Below, piece by piece: positions 1 to 7,246 of a DNA stretch of 64,000 nt. Origin of the DNA: Amycolatopsis sp. NBRC 101858 (GTDB lineage Bacteria > Actinomycetota > Actinomycetes > Mycobacteriales > Pseudonocardiaceae); the NCBI RefSeq assembly GCF_030269325.1, contig NZ_BSTD01000001.1, forward strand, positions 1,876,681 through 1,940,680. The letters run 5' to 3'. Below the pieces are notes generated by a model. It worked only from the letters and a program-made list of their open reading frames with translations. It did no database searches and was not told where the DNA came from. Positions within the stretch are counted from its first letter, which is position 1; the number at the start of each line of letters is the position of its first letter. The position numbers were made by a program, and so were the translations under genes.

Positions 1-176
1 CCTGCCAGCGCGGCCACCGCTATCGCTGTCCAGATCGTGGCCACACCGCTGTCCTGCTGCCGACCGGCCGCGCACGAGCGGCCGACCTCCTCGGCCCCGC
101 ACCCACGGCCAGCGCGGCCGGCCTCATTACTGTCCTTCGGGTCGTTCGCGCCGCGGCGTGGGTCAGCCCGCTGCAT
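1..176 (-). CDS. Rv3654c-like TadE/TadG-family protein (partial)
   Basis: Last visible gene of the Tad operon; its 3' part lies beyond the window edge. The ATG at 174-176 overlaps the end of the TadE-like gene by 14 nt. The visible protein has a hydrophilic leader of about 40 residues with many Gly/Arg/Cys, then an S-G-V-A-T-I-W segment running into a hydrophobic helix (TAIAVAALA). This is the usual single N-terminal membrane helix of the small TadE/G-like proteins (Rv3654c family) that close this locus in actinobacteria. Inferred role: minor pilin-like or pseudopilin component. The extracytoplasmic part cannot be seen, so the family call rests on the helix motif and gene order. Confidence 0.7.
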   Translation of the reverse strand, partial: MQRADPRRGANDPKDSNEAGRAGRGCGAEEVGRSCAAGRQQDSGVATIWTAIAVAALA

Positions 177-522
177 CGGGGGGCTCCGTGCCTGGCTCGG
201 CCACTGCGTACGCCGTTGCGTTCAGGTCGATCGACGGGAGCAGACCGCCTGCCGGGTGGGCGCTTACCTTGACCGTTATCGCGTCGCCTGCCTTTTCGAT
301 GCTGAGGCTTGCGCCTGCCGGGGCTATCTCGTGGACCGCTGCCGCTGCCTCGTGGGGCTGGCCTCTTGCCAGGAGACGGGCGGCCTCGCGGGCCGCGTCC
401 GTGCAGCGCAGCTGGCTCGTCAGCACTGTTAACCCTGCGACCAGCAGGACGGTCACCACCGTCATGCCCGCCAGGCCGAGTGCCGCTTCGACCGTCACCG
501 CTCCTTTGTCTTCGCGGCTCAC
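163..522 (-). CDS. TadE-like pilus assembly protein
   Basis: 119 aa from the GTG at 520-522, which overlaps the stop of the upstream pilin gene as GTGA; an in-frame ATG 42 nt upstream is less likely. The N-terminus reads REDKGAVTVEAALGL and is followed by a hydrophobic helix. This is the TadE signature, with a Glu near the start of the helix as in type IV pilin-like proteins. The remainder is a short extracytoplasmic domain with a single Cys. The operon position matches Rv3655c. Probable role: minor pseudopilin of the Flp/Tad machine. Translation is likely coupled to both neighbours by overlaps. Confidence 0.8.
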   Translation of the reverse strand: MSREDKGAVTVEAALGLAGMTVVTVLLVAGLTVLTSQLRCTDAAREAARLLARGQPHEAAAAVHEIAPAGASLSIEKAGDAITVKVSAHPAGGLLPSIDLNATAYAVAEPGTEPPDAAG

Positions 523-695
523 GACGGCACCGTCAGGGCCTTCATGACCAGGCTCGTCAGCCACGAGACCACCGAGTCGCCGGTGAGGAGGGTGTAGAGG
601 ACAGCCGCGAAGGCCGCGACGGCGACCGTGACGATCGCGTACTCGACCGTTGTCGAGCCGTCGTCCGAGCTGGGACGGCGGTGGGATGCGCGCAT
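519..695 (-). CDS. Flp-type pilin-like small protein (DUF4244 family)
   Basis: 58-aa protein starting at ATG 693-695, preceded by an AAGGGAAA ribosome-binding sequence. After a short basic leader (MRASHRRPSSDDG) comes S-T-T-V-E-Y-A, then about 20 hydrophobic residues. This resembles the mature N-terminus of Flp pilins, with Glu at position 5 of the helix and a Tyr beside it. Size and position between TadC and TadE match Rv3656c. It is the likely major pilin subunit of the locus. No classical prepilin peptidase gene is visible in the window, so processing would need a peptidase encoded elsewhere. Confidence 0.8.
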   Translation of the reverse strand: MRASHRRPSSDDGSTTVEYAIVTVAVAAFAAVLYTLLTGDSVVSWLTSLVMKALTVPS

Positions 696-723
696 GGGGT
701 TTCCCTTCGGTACTTGTCGGTGG

Positions 724-1446
724 TCAGAAGAGCGGGCCGAGACGGGCGGCCAGGCCGAGGACGACCGGGAGCACGCCCAGGCAGAAGAAGGCCGGCAGGA
801 AACACAGTCCGACCGGCAGCGCCAGCGCCACTCCGGCTCGTTCCGCGCGCTCCTCCGCCTCGGTGGCCAGCTCCTCGCGGAACCGTCCGGCGAGGTCGGC
901 CGCCGCCGCGGCGAAGGCCGCGCCCGAGCGGGACGTCCGGATCGCCGCGGCCACCAGTTCTCCGAGGCCCGGGATGGCCTGCACCGGCGCCCATGCCTCC
1001 TCCGGGCCGGAGCCGAGAGCGAGGAGGCCGGCCGTCGAGTGCAGGGCCGCGCCCGCCTCGGGCGGCGCCGTGCCGGCCACCGCGTCGAGGGCCGAGGGGA
1101 CCGGCAGCCCGGCGCGGAGGCACGCCGCGAAGAGATCGAGGGTTCCGGCGAGCCGGAGCTTGGCCGCCAGGTCGACGGCGGGGGCGCGCGGCCGCCGGGT
1201 GCGGCGGATCGTCCACCAGCCGGCGGCGGTCACCAGAACGCCTGCGACCACTCCGGGCAGTCCGCCGATGAGTACTGCTGTCGATACGCCGCCCAGTGTG
1301 GTCGCGATGGGTGGGACTGCCCGGGGCCACTTGCGGGGCTCGGGGGTCGTGCCGCCGGCCAGCCAGGTGAAGCGCTGTGCCGCGGCGGAGTCGCTCGGCC
1401 AGGTGAGGAGAGCCGCGGCAAAGAAGAAGAGTGCGGTGGCGTTCAT
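724..1446 (-). CDS. tadC: TadC-like type II secretion F-domain membrane protein
   Basis: 240 aa from the ATG at 1444-1446; an in-frame ATG at 1470 would add eight residues. It has hydrophobic segments near the N-terminus (ALFFFAAALLTW) and around residues 50-75, a central soluble helical part with the GspF-like pattern (LAACLRAGLPVPSALDAVA), and a C-terminal membrane pair ending LGLAARLGPLF. TadB and TadC form the inner-membrane platform that couples the TadA ATPase to pilin assembly. It follows the tadB-like gene on the same strand after about 80 nt and corresponds to Rv3657c. Confidence 0.82.
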   Translation of the reverse strand: MNATALFFFAAALLTWPSDSAAAQRFTWLAGGTTPEPRKWPRAVPPIATTLGGVSTAVLIGGLPGVVAGVLVTAAGWWTIRRTRRPRAPAVDLAAKLRLAGTLDLFAACLRAGLPVPSALDAVAGTAPPEAGAALHSTAGLLALGSGPEEAWAPVQAIPGLGELVAAAIRTSRSGAAFAAAAADLAGRFREELATEAEERAERAGVALALPVGLCFLPAFFCLGVLPVVLGLAARLGPLF

Positions 1447-1528
1447 CGGATTCGCCCTCGCCTGATGCACGCGCGAGCAAGGACCTGGGACGCGATGCTG
1501 TTCCGATGCGCGAGCGAAGGGAGTTGGC

Positions 1529-2287
1529 TCATCGGATTCGCACCCGGCCCATCAAGGCGCGGCACCAGGCCGTTCCCGCCCAGAGCAGGAGGCTGCCGAT
1601 CACCAGCAACAGCTGGCCTGGCGCGGTCTCCGTCAACACCGGCAGCGGGGATGCGCCCATCGCTTGGCCGAGCACGATGCATAAGGCGGGCAGGCCCGTG
1701 AGCACCGCCGCGCTCGCTCGGGGGCCGGCCAGCTTTGCTCGCGTTCGGCGGGCGAATGTCAGGCTTGCTTCGGCGTCGCTGCGGGCTGCGTTCAGGACGT
1801 CGGCCATCGGGAGGCCGTAGCGCTTGCCCAGTGTCCAGGCCGCGGCCAGTTCCGGGAGGGCCGACGCCCGCAGCTCGCCGTCGAGGCGGGCCGACGTCGC
1901 CAGTGCGCGGAGGTCGCTCGCTACCGCCGGGACGACCTCTGCCGCCGCTTCCGCCGCCGTTACCGGGTGGGCGCCGGAGCGTAGCTCGGACACCATCGTG
2001 CGCAATGCCGTCGCCGTGTGGGCTGCCGTTTCCAGGTCCGTGGTCGCCCGGCTGTGGGCTTGCCGCTCCTGGCGCCACGCCAGCGTCAGGACTCCCGCGG
2101 CTATCGCGCCTCCGACCCCTGCGAACAAGCCCGCGAGGGCTGCCGGGACAAGCCAGCGGACGACTGCCCACACGTCCGGAACGCGGACTGTCGCGGGTTG
2201 CTCGACCGCTGCCTGCAGCCGGGTCGGTGCCGCGGGCCAGCACGCCAGGGCCGCGCCCACGCACAGTGGGAACCACGCCGTGATCAT
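1529..2287 (-). CDS. tadB: TadB-like inner-membrane platform protein
   Basis: 252 aa from ATG 2285-2287, preceded by a GAGACC-rich leader. The N-terminus is hydrophobic (ITAWFPLCVGAALACW). A second membrane pair lies around residues 50-80 (WLVPAALAGLFAGVGGAIAAGVLTLAW). A soluble F-domain follows with the pattern ALPELAAAWTLGKRYGLPMADVL, and a final helix pair near the C-terminus (LLLVIGSLLLWAG). This is the GspF/TadB layout, and the position immediately downstream of tadA matches Rv3658c. Probable role: membrane anchor for TadA. Confidence 0.82.
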   Translation of the reverse strand: MITAWFPLCVGAALACWPAAPTRLQAAVEQPATVRVPDVWAVVRWLVPAALAGLFAGVGGAIAAGVLTLAWRQERQAHSRATTDLETAAHTATALRTMVSELRSGAHPVTAAEAAAEVVPAVASDLRALATSARLDGELRASALPELAAAWTLGKRYGLPMADVLNAARSDAEASLTFARRTRAKLAGPRASAAVLTGLPALCIVLGQAMGASPLPVLTETAPGQLLLVIGSLLLWAGTAWCRALMGRVRIR

Positions 2288-2351
2288 CGCGGTCTCCTTC
2301 TCCTGCGCGGGAAGAGGTTCACCAGCAAGGAAATGCGCACCAGCAGCAGGA

Positions 2352-3503
2352 TCAGCACGCGATCGCTCCCGTCGTGACGAAGAGGTGGCGGTCGACCGTC
2401 CAACGGCCCGCGCGCCACACCGGGACCACTCGCGCCCGGCCGCGTTCCGCGCGGAGGACGCCGACCTCCGCGAGCCGACGGCGGCCGCCCGGCTCGCGTC
2501 GCATGTGGAGGACCACCCGGATCGCCGCGACCAGCTGGCTGTGTACCGCATCGCGACCGAGACCGCCGAGTGCCGCCAGGGCCTCGATGCGGGCCGGTAC
2601 CTCGGCCGGTGAGTTCGCGTGGACCGTGCAGGCGCCGCCGTCGTGGCCCGTGTTCAAGGCCGCGAGCAGGGCGCCGACCTCCGCGCCGCGGACCTCCCCG
2701 ACCACCAGCCGGTCGGGACGCATGCGCAGCGCCTGGCGAACGAGCTCCGGCAGGCCCACCGCGCCCGCACCCTCCACATTGGCCGGGCGGGCGACGAGGC
2801 TGACGAACTGCGGGTGCGCGGGCTGCAGCTCGCCCGCGTCCTCGACGCAGACGATACGCTCGGCCGGGTCGACCGCGCCGAGCAGTGCGGCGAGGAGCGT
2901 CGTCTTGCCCGCGCCGGTGCCGCCGGTGACGAGGAATGCCATCCGTCGCTTGACGACGGTCTCCAGCAGTTTCGCGCCGTTCGCGTCGAACGCGCCGAGC
3001 TCCTGCAGTGTCGCGAGGTCGTGCGTCGCCGGGCGGAGGACGCGCAGGGACAAGCACGTGCCGCCGGCCGCGACCGGGGGAAGGACGGCGTGCACCCGGA
3101 TGCGGCCGTGGGGGCCGTTGCCGGGCAGCCAGCCGTCCACATAGGGCTGTGCGTCGTCGAGCCGGCGGCCTGCCGCGAGTGCGAGGCGCTGGGCCAGGCG
3201 GCGGACGGCTTCTTCGCTGTCGAACGTGATGCCGGTGCGGGTCAGGCCTTCCGGACCGTCCGTCCAGACCTCGGCCGGGCCGGTGACGAGCACGTCGGTC
3301 GTCGCCGGGTTCTCGAGGAGCGGGGCCAGCGGGCCGGCGCCGACGAACTCGTCGCGGGCTCGGCGGGCCGCGTCGAGCACTGCGTCGTGCCCCAGAGCGC
3401 CGCCGGCTTCGGCGCGGACCGCTGTTGCGACGGCGACTGGGTCGGCTTGGCGGCGGTCGCCGGCGAGGCGGTTGCGGACACGGTCGACGAAGTCGGTGGT
3501 CAT
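2352..3503 (-). CDS. tadA: TadA secretion/pilus assembly ATPase
   Basis: 383-aa type II/IV secretion ATPase of the helicase/secretion-neighbourhood type (Rv3659c-like). Visible motifs: Walker A GGTGAGKT (residues 194-201), an Asp box around 216-230 (IVCVEDAGELQ), Walker B LVVGEVRG (266-273) and a His box TGHDGGACTVHA (285-296). It powers pilin polymerisation at the cytoplasmic face of the TadB/TadC platform. The ATG at 3501-3503 overlaps the stop of the preceding mini-ORF as ATGA. The start MTTDFVDRV is the same sequence that opens each of the upstream repeat ORFs. The first ~60 residues form the variable N-domain from which those repeats may derive. Confidence 0.92.
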   Translation of the reverse strand: MTTDFVDRVRNRLAGDRRQADPVAVATAVRAEAGGALGHDAVLDAARRARDEFVGAGPLAPLLENPATTDVLVTGPAEVWTDGPEGLTRTGITFDSEEAVRRLAQRLALAAGRRLDDAQPYVDGWLPGNGPHGRIRVHAVLPPVAAGGTCLSLRVLRPATHDLATLQELGAFDANGAKLLETVVKRRMAFLVTGGTGAGKTTLLAALLGAVDPAERIVCVEDAGELQPAHPQFVSLVARPANVEGAGAVGLPELVRQALRMRPDRLVVGEVRGAEVGALLAALNTGHDGGACTVHANSPAEVPARIEALAALGGLGRDAVHSQLVAAIRVVLHMRREPGGRRRLAEVGVLRAERGRARVVPVWRAGRWTVDRHLFVTTGAIAC

Positions 3504-3628
3504 GGGTTCGCCGCCTTGGTCCGGGTGCGGGTGGGGGTCACGCGGGTGCCCGCCAGCGCGGCTAGGAGGTTCGCCGTGCTTACCGGGCCGCGGCTGGCCG
3601 GGGTGCGGTCCACGAAGTCGGTGGTCAT
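3500..3628 (-). CDS. Tandem mini-ORF, copy 4 (42 aa, TadA-leader-like)
   Basis: 42-aa ORF starting at ATG 3626-3628 inside the stop of copy 3 (ATGA) and ending inside the start of tadA (ATGA). It begins MTTDFVDR, identical to the first eight residues of TadA, then carries RGPVSTANLLAALAGTRVT and an Arg/Thr-rich tail ending KAANP. There is no signal peptide or membrane segment. It may be a translated peptide, a translational relay into tadA, or a fossil duplicate of the tadA 5' end. The perfect overlaps argue that translation is at least tolerated. Function unknown. Confidence 0.5.
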   Translation of the reverse strand: MTTDFVDRTPASRGPVSTANLLAALAGTRVTPTRTRTKAANP

Positions 3629-3831
3629 GGGTTCGCCGCCTTGGTCCGAGTGCGGGCAGGGGTCACACGGGTGCCCGCCAGCACCGCCGGGAAGTTCGCC
3701 GTGCTTACCGGGCCGCGGCCGGCCAGGACGCGGGCAGCAGGCACGCGAGTGCCCACCAGCACAGCAAAAAAGCTCGCCGCGCACACCGGGCCACGGCCGG
3801 CGAGGACGCGGTCCACGGAGTCGATGGTCAC
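3625..3831 (-). CDS. Tandem mini-ORF, copy 3 (68 aa, internally duplicated)
   Basis: 68-aa ORF from GTG 3829-3831, overlapping the stop of copy 2 as GTGA and copy 4 as ATGA. It opens VTIDSVDRVLAGRGPV. It contains one and a half repeat units in frame: RVLAGRGPV(C/S).A(S/N)F.AVL.GTRV occurs twice, the second followed by the PARTRTKAANP tail. The internal fusion has removed one stop/start junction relative to its neighbours, so unequal crossing-over within the array is the simplest explanation. Function unknown. Confidence 0.48.
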   Translation of the reverse strand: MTIDSVDRVLAGRGPVCAASFFAVLVGTRVPAARVLAGRGPVSTANFPAVLAGTRVTPARTRTKAANP

Positions 3832-3956
3832 CGGTTCACCGCCTCAGTCCAGGTGCGGGCGGCGGTCACGCGGGTGCCCGCCAGCACCGCCGGGAAGTTC
3901 GCCGCGCTTACCGGGCCGTAGTCGGCCAGGACGCGGTCCACGAGGTCGGCGGTCAC
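3828..3956 (-). CDS. Tandem mini-ORF, copy 2 (42 aa)
   Basis: 42-aa ORF from GTG 3954-3956, overlapping copy 1 (GTGA) and copy 3 (GTGA). The sequence opens VTADLVDRVLADYGPV, continues SAANFPAVLAGTRVT and ends AVNR. It differs from the other copies at many residues but keeps the VDRV...GPVSAANF...LAGTRVT core and the exact length of copy 4. Conserved length and 4-nt overlaps despite sequence drift are the main signs that the reading frame matters. Function unknown. Confidence 0.48.
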   Translation of the reverse strand: MTADLVDRVLADYGPVSAANFPAVLAGTRVTAARTWTEAVNR

Positions 3957-4126
3957 CGGTTCGCCGCCTTGGTCCGGGTGCCGGCTGCGGTCACACGGGT
4001 GCCCGCCAGCACCGTCAGGAAGTTCGCCGCGCTTATCGGGCCGCGGGTGGCCAGGGTCAGGATTGTGGGCAGCAAGAGGTCGGCCACTCTTATCGGGGGT
4101 CCTGGCTGGTGGAGGCGGGTGCTCAT
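3953..4126 (-). CDS. Tandem mini-ORF, copy 1 (57 aa)
   Basis: 57-aa ORF from ATG 4124-4126 overlapping the stop of the CpaE-like gene (ATGA). Its first ~27 residues (MSTRLHQPGPPIRVADLLLP...) are unlike the other copies. The rest, RGPISAANFLTVLAGTRVT followed by a TRTKAANR tail, is the repeat core. It ends inside the GTG of copy 2. It is therefore the first element of a chain of five coupled starts between the cpaE-like gene and tadA. Function unknown. Confidence 0.48.
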   Translation of the reverse strand: MSTRLHQPGPPIRVADLLLPTILTLATRGPISAANFLTVLAGTRVTAAGTRTKAANR

Positions 4127-5196
4127 CGGGCCGCCGCCCGGGCTTCGCGGCGGGCCACTGCCAATACGTCCGCTGCCGCCGTTGCCAGGGGGCCCGATGG
4201 CTTGGTTGGGAACTCGCCGCGTTCGATCGACGTCGGCAAGCCTCGCTCCGGGGCCATCGATGCCAGCAGGGGTGGGCCGAGGAGGCCCGCCGTCCGGATG
4301 GGTGAGGCGCCGACCCTGGACCGTCCACACGCGACCACGCCCAGGCGGGCCGTCAGTTCCGACAAGGCCCTCAGCACCTGCTTCGCCGCCATGCAAGCTC
4401 GGAACTCCACCGGCACCACCAGCACCACCAGGTCGGCCACCGCGACCGCTTCCGCCGCCGCGTCGCCCAGGGTGCGCGGGAGGTCGCAGATCACCGTGCG
4501 GCCCGCGCGGCGGCCCGCTGAGAGGACCGCCGACAGAGACTCGACCGCCGGGCCTTCGCCCTCACGGCCGCATGCCAGCACCGGCAGGCTGCCGCCCCGG
4601 TGTCTTCGCTGCGGGAGCGCTGCCGCCAGGGCCGGTACGGATACGCGGCCGCTCAGGCGCACCTCCGACCAGCGGGGCCCCGGCGTCTTTTCCAGGCCCA
4701 GCAACAGGTCCAGGCCGCCGCCCAGCGGGTCGCAGTCCACCAGCAGCGCTCCGCCCGGGTCGCGGTCGGCCGCCAGTGCCAGCGTCGCGGCGAAGACGGA
4801 CGCGCCCGCGCCGCCCCGGCCGCCGACCACGGCGAGCACCAGACCCGCCTCCTCCGCCGGGGTCTCGACGATGTCGGCGAAGGCGCTCGCGAGCTCGGAC
4901 TCCTCGTCGGGCAACGAGATCACGCGCTCGACGCCGACGCGGAACGCGTGCTCCCACGTCGTCGTTCCCGGGCTGCCCTTGCAGACCAGGAGGATCCCGC
5001 CCCGCCGGGGCAAGACCGGCGAAAGCCGCGCGGCTTCTTCGTCGAGCACCACCAGTGGTGCCCGGGCCCAGTGCGCGCGAGCCGCCGTCAGGTCCGGTGC
5101 CCGGTCGAACTCGCAGCCCGCGACCGCGGCCACGCGCAGGATCTCGTCGAGCACGGTTTCGTCCGCGGCGACCACGATCGGTCGTTCCCCCGTCAT
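4123..5196 (-). CDS. CpaE-like / septum-site-determining (Ssd-like) ParA-family protein
   Basis: 357 aa from ATG 5194-5196, chosen for the GGGGGAGGAACGC sequence just upstream. An N-terminal response-regulator-like domain (about residues 5-110) is followed by a MinD/ParA-like ATPase fold. Its P-loop is degenerate, GGRGGAGAS at 125-133, without the usual Lys-Thr. LLVDCDPLGGGLDLLLGLE is the Walker A'/switch-like segment. This matches Rv3660c and CpaE-type proteins that localise Tad machinery; Rv3660c has also been linked to septum placement. It is the first gene of the pilus operon and its stop overlaps the first mini-ORF. Confidence 0.82.
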   Translation of the reverse strand: MTGERPIVVAADETVLDEILRVAAVAGCEFDRAPDLTAARAHWARAPLVVLDEEAARLSPVLPRRGGILLVCKGSPGTTTWEHAFRVGVERVISLPDEESELASAFADIVETPAEEAGLVLAVVGGRGGAGASVFAATLALAADRDPGGALLVDCDPLGGGLDLLLGLEKTPGPRWSEVRLSGRVSVPALAAALPQRRHRGGSLPVLACGREGEGPAVESLSAVLSAGRRAGRTVICDLPRTLGDAAAEAVAVADLVVLVVPVEFRACMAAKQVLRALSELTARLGVVACGRSRVGASPIRTAGLLGPPLLASMAPERGLPTSIERGEFPTKPSGPLATAAADVLAVARREARAAAR

Positions 5197-5290
5197 GCGT
5201 TCCTCCCCCGTCGTCGGTGCGGGCCGTGGGTGGCCCGGGTTCCACCGTCGCGGTGGGGGGCTCGGGGGTGCAACGGGCCGGACGGGCGGC

Positions 5291-5317
5291 TGTGGACAAC
5301 CGGGGTGTTGTGGACAA
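5291..5317. promoter_or_regulatory. Pair of DnaA-box-like sites
   Basis: TGTGGACAA at 5291-5299 and again at 5309-5317, 18 nt start to start. The reverse complement, TTGTCCACA, equals the preferred DnaA box of high-GC actinomycetes. They lie about 100-120 nt upstream of the cpaE-like start. DnaA binding or transcriptional control is inferred from sequence only. Confidence 0.45.
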
Positions 5318-5538
5318 CTGCCGTCCCGCGGACAGCTCGCGCGCGGGCTCCGTCGGTGGGCTGTGGAAGGATCGCGCCCGCCCGCGACGCACGTGCGGCG
5401 GAAAACGCGGGGAATACCCGCGTCCGAAGATTTCCCGCGCCGAAGAAACGATGATCGGGTCCGGGGAAAACGGAATCGAGAAAGGTAAGCGGAAGGCAAG
5501 CCGCCGGCGCCGAGAGGCGCGAACCGAAAGGTTAAGAG

Positions 5539-5574
5539 GGCGGCCCCCGCCAGGGGGGAGGGACGGGGGCCGCC
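5539..5574. repeat. GC-rich inverted repeat
   Basis: Arms GGCGGCCCCCG (5539-5549) and CGGGGGCCGCC (5564-5574) are perfect complements around a 14-nt loop. There is no T-run on either side, so it may be a regulatory hairpin rather than a terminator. Confidence 0.5.
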
Positions 5575-5796
5575 GTGGGTTCAGCCCCGGGGGGTCGGAC
5601 TGAACCGGCCCGGTTGGACACCGGACTCCCTCACTGTAACTCCGCCGGTGGCCGGTTCGCGCGCCGGGCGAGGCACACAGTTCGATAACGGCACAGCGCC
5701 CCGGAAGTGCCTTCCTGTCATGGATTTTCCGCCCGACACGGCACGCGGGTGGTGGATCAACGGGACGCGCCGCGATCAAGCTCTTATCCTGGGCAC

Positions 5797-6627
5797 GTGG
5801 CCGAACCGAGCAGCGCGCTCCCGCGCATCCGGAAGCCGGGCCCGGAGCACGCGGTGGCCGCGTTCTTCGACCTGGACAAGACGATCATCGCCTCGTCGAG
5901 TGCGCTGGCGTTCAGCAAACCATTGCTCAAAGAAGGATTGATCAACCGTCGCGCCGCGTTGCGCAGTGCCTACGCGCAGCTGGTGTTCTCACTCGCCGGC
6001 GCCGACGAGAACAAGACCGAGCGGCTCCGGGCCGAGGTTTCCGCGCTGTGCGCCGGCTGGGACGTCGCGCAGGTTTCGGCGATCGTCCGCGAAACCCTGC
6101 ACGACGTCGTCGACCCGCTCGTGTACGTGGAGGCGGCGGAGCTGATCGCGCGCCACCGCGAGGACGGGCACGACGTCATCGTGCTGTCGGCGACCGGCGA
6201 GGAGGTCGTCGCGCCGGTGGCGGAAATGCTCGGCGCGACCCGGAGCGTGGCCACGCGGATGCAGATCGTGGACGGCCGCTACTCCGGCGAAGTCGACTTC
6301 TACTGCTACGGCGCCAACAAAGCCGTTGCCGCGAAGCAACTCGCCGCTACCCACGGGTACGACCTCGCCGAGTGCTTCGCCTACACCGACTCGAGCACCG
6401 ATATCCCGCTGCTGGAGGTCGTCGGGCACCCGCACGCGGTCAACCCGGACAAGCTCCTGCGGCGCGAGGCCCTGGACCGCGGCTGGCCGATCCTGGCCTT
6501 CGACCGGCCCATGTCGCTGCGCAGCCGGATCCCGACACGATCGGCGGGAATGGTGGCCCTCGGCGTCGGCGCGGTGGCGGCCGGAGCGACCTGGTACGGC
6601 CTCAATCGTCGCCGTCGGTCCCGATAG
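5797..6627 (+). CDS. HAD-superfamily (SerB-like, IB) hydrolase with C-terminal membrane anchor
   Basis: 276 aa from GTG 5797-5799. HAD motif I is FFDLDKT (residues 24-29), motif II lies in IVLSATGEE, and the Lys/motif III-IV region includes GANKAVAAKQLA and YTDSSTDIPLLE. Near the C-terminus SAGMVALGVGAVAAGATWYGL followed by RRRRSR predicts one membrane helix with a cytoplasmic basic tail. Orthologous position to Rv3661, beside the ssd/tad operon. A phosphatase acting on a small phosphorylated metabolite or lipid is likely; the substrate is unknown. Confidence 0.85.
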   Translation: MAEPSSALPRIRKPGPEHAVAAFFDLDKTIIASSSALAFSKPLLKEGLINRRAALRSAYAQLVFSLAGADENKTERLRAEVSALCAGWDVAQVSAIVRETLHDVVDPLVYVEAAELIARHREDGHDVIVLSATGEEVVAPVAEMLGATRSVATRMQIVDGRYSGEVDFYCYGANKAVAAKQLAATHGYDLAECFAYTDSSTDIPLLEVVGHPHAVNPDKLLRREALDRGWPILAFDRPMSLRSRIPTRSAGMVALGVGAVAAGATWYGLNRRRRSR

Positions 6628-6755
6628 CCGCCCGTGCCGCCACCCACACGGCCGTACGACGTCCGCTTTTGCTTGGGCCAGCCCCGAATTGTCCGTCGCG
6701 GAGGGTGCCCGTGTCACCCGATCCAGCCTCTGTACCGGTGCACCCATCCGCGCAC

Positions 6756-6784
6756 TTGAAGTGACCGGGCTCACGGCGTAGAAA
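6756..6784 (+). promoter_or_regulatory. Likely promoter of Ms1-like RNA
   Basis: TTGAAG (6756-6761), a 17-nt spacer, then TAGAAA (6779-6784). Predicted start near 6790, about 160 nt after the HAD gene. Confidence 0.45.
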
Positions 6785-6789
6785 GTAGG

Positions 6790-7037
6790 TGCGGACGTTC
6801 GTTCGGCCAGGGAGCAGGTAGAAGAGAAGCCTGTTCCACCCCGGCGAATCTCCGTGCGCGGACTCCGGGTACCCACGCGCAGCGCGCCGCGGGAGGCTCG
6901 TCGTCTAGGGACTGCGTAGTGGGACGCCACACGCCGAGTCCATGTAGGTACGACCAGAGTTGCACGCTTGGTCGCCCGAGAAGTTCGCGCTTGCAGGCGG
7001 CGCCCGTCGGCCCTAGGCCACGGGCGCCGCCTCGTTT
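6790..7037 (+). ncRNA. Ms1 (MTS2823-like) 6S-like RNA candidate
   Basis: About 245 nt between a sigma-A-like promoter and a strong intrinsic terminator, with no credible ORF. It lies immediately downstream of the Rv3661-type HAD gene, where M. tuberculosis carries MTS2823, the homolog of M. smegmatis Ms1, which binds core RNA polymerase. Internal pairing is visible: GGACTC near 6862 can pair with GAGTCC near 6941, closing a long irregular stem. The call rests on synteny, size, promoter and terminator rather than on a covariance-model match. Confidence 0.6.
6996..7037 (+). terminator. Intrinsic terminator of the Ms1-like RNA
   Basis: Perfect 11-bp stem GGCGGCGCCCG (6996-7006) / CGGGCGCCGCC (7021-7031), 14-nt loop, followed by TCGTTTC. 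Confidence 0.8.
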
Positions 7038-7246
7038 CATGTCCGGGGCAGCGCAGTACCGCCACCCGTTCGGCCCCCTCGCACCTTGCGAACGGCGACT
7101 TTCTTACCGATCCGGGTACGAACGGTCCGTTGGTGCGGTCGGCCGATGGACATCGACGGATTCGGTGAGTAGCTTCCCGATACTGGCGCTTCCGAGTGGA
7201 CTTCTGACGTCCGCCGAGCGCCCGCAACTTTTCTGGGAGGCTGGTC

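Larger units (their letters stand above)
3500..4060 (-). repeat. 125-bp degenerate tandem repeat upstream of tadA
   Basis: About four and a half copies of a unit whose starts lie at 3956, 3831, 3628 and 3503 (spacing 125, 203 and 125 nt). A 125-nt period is 42 codons plus a stop minus a 4-nt overlap, so each unit shifts frame and restarts through ATGA/GTGA. Recurrent words on the plus strand include CGGGTGCCCGCCAGC, GTTCGCCG and the start segment GGTCA(T/C). Probably a minisatellite born from the 5' end of tadA; copy number may vary between strains. Confidence 0.85.
5197..5796. other. 600-nt divergent intergenic region (Tad operon / HAD gene)
   Basis: No convincing gene. Contains two TGTGGACAA sites (5291-5299 and 5309-5317) and a GC-rich inverted repeat at 5539-5574. 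Promoters of the minus-strand pilus operon and of the plus-strand HAD gene must lie here; I could not place them with confidence. Confidence 0.6.

Noticed and set aside
3500..4060. Possible CRISPR-like array
   Set aside because: Repeat units are ~125 bp, degenerate along their full length and coding, with no unique spacers and no cas genes.
5291..5317. Replication origin because of DnaA-box-like sites
   Set aside because: Only two boxes, no AT-rich unwinding region, and no dnaA, dnaN, parA or parB gene in the window.
2619..5603. Very long plus-strand open frame across the tadA/cpaE region
   Set aside because: Antisense of clear minus-strand genes; Arg/Gly/Pro-rich translation typical of a high-GC shadow frame.
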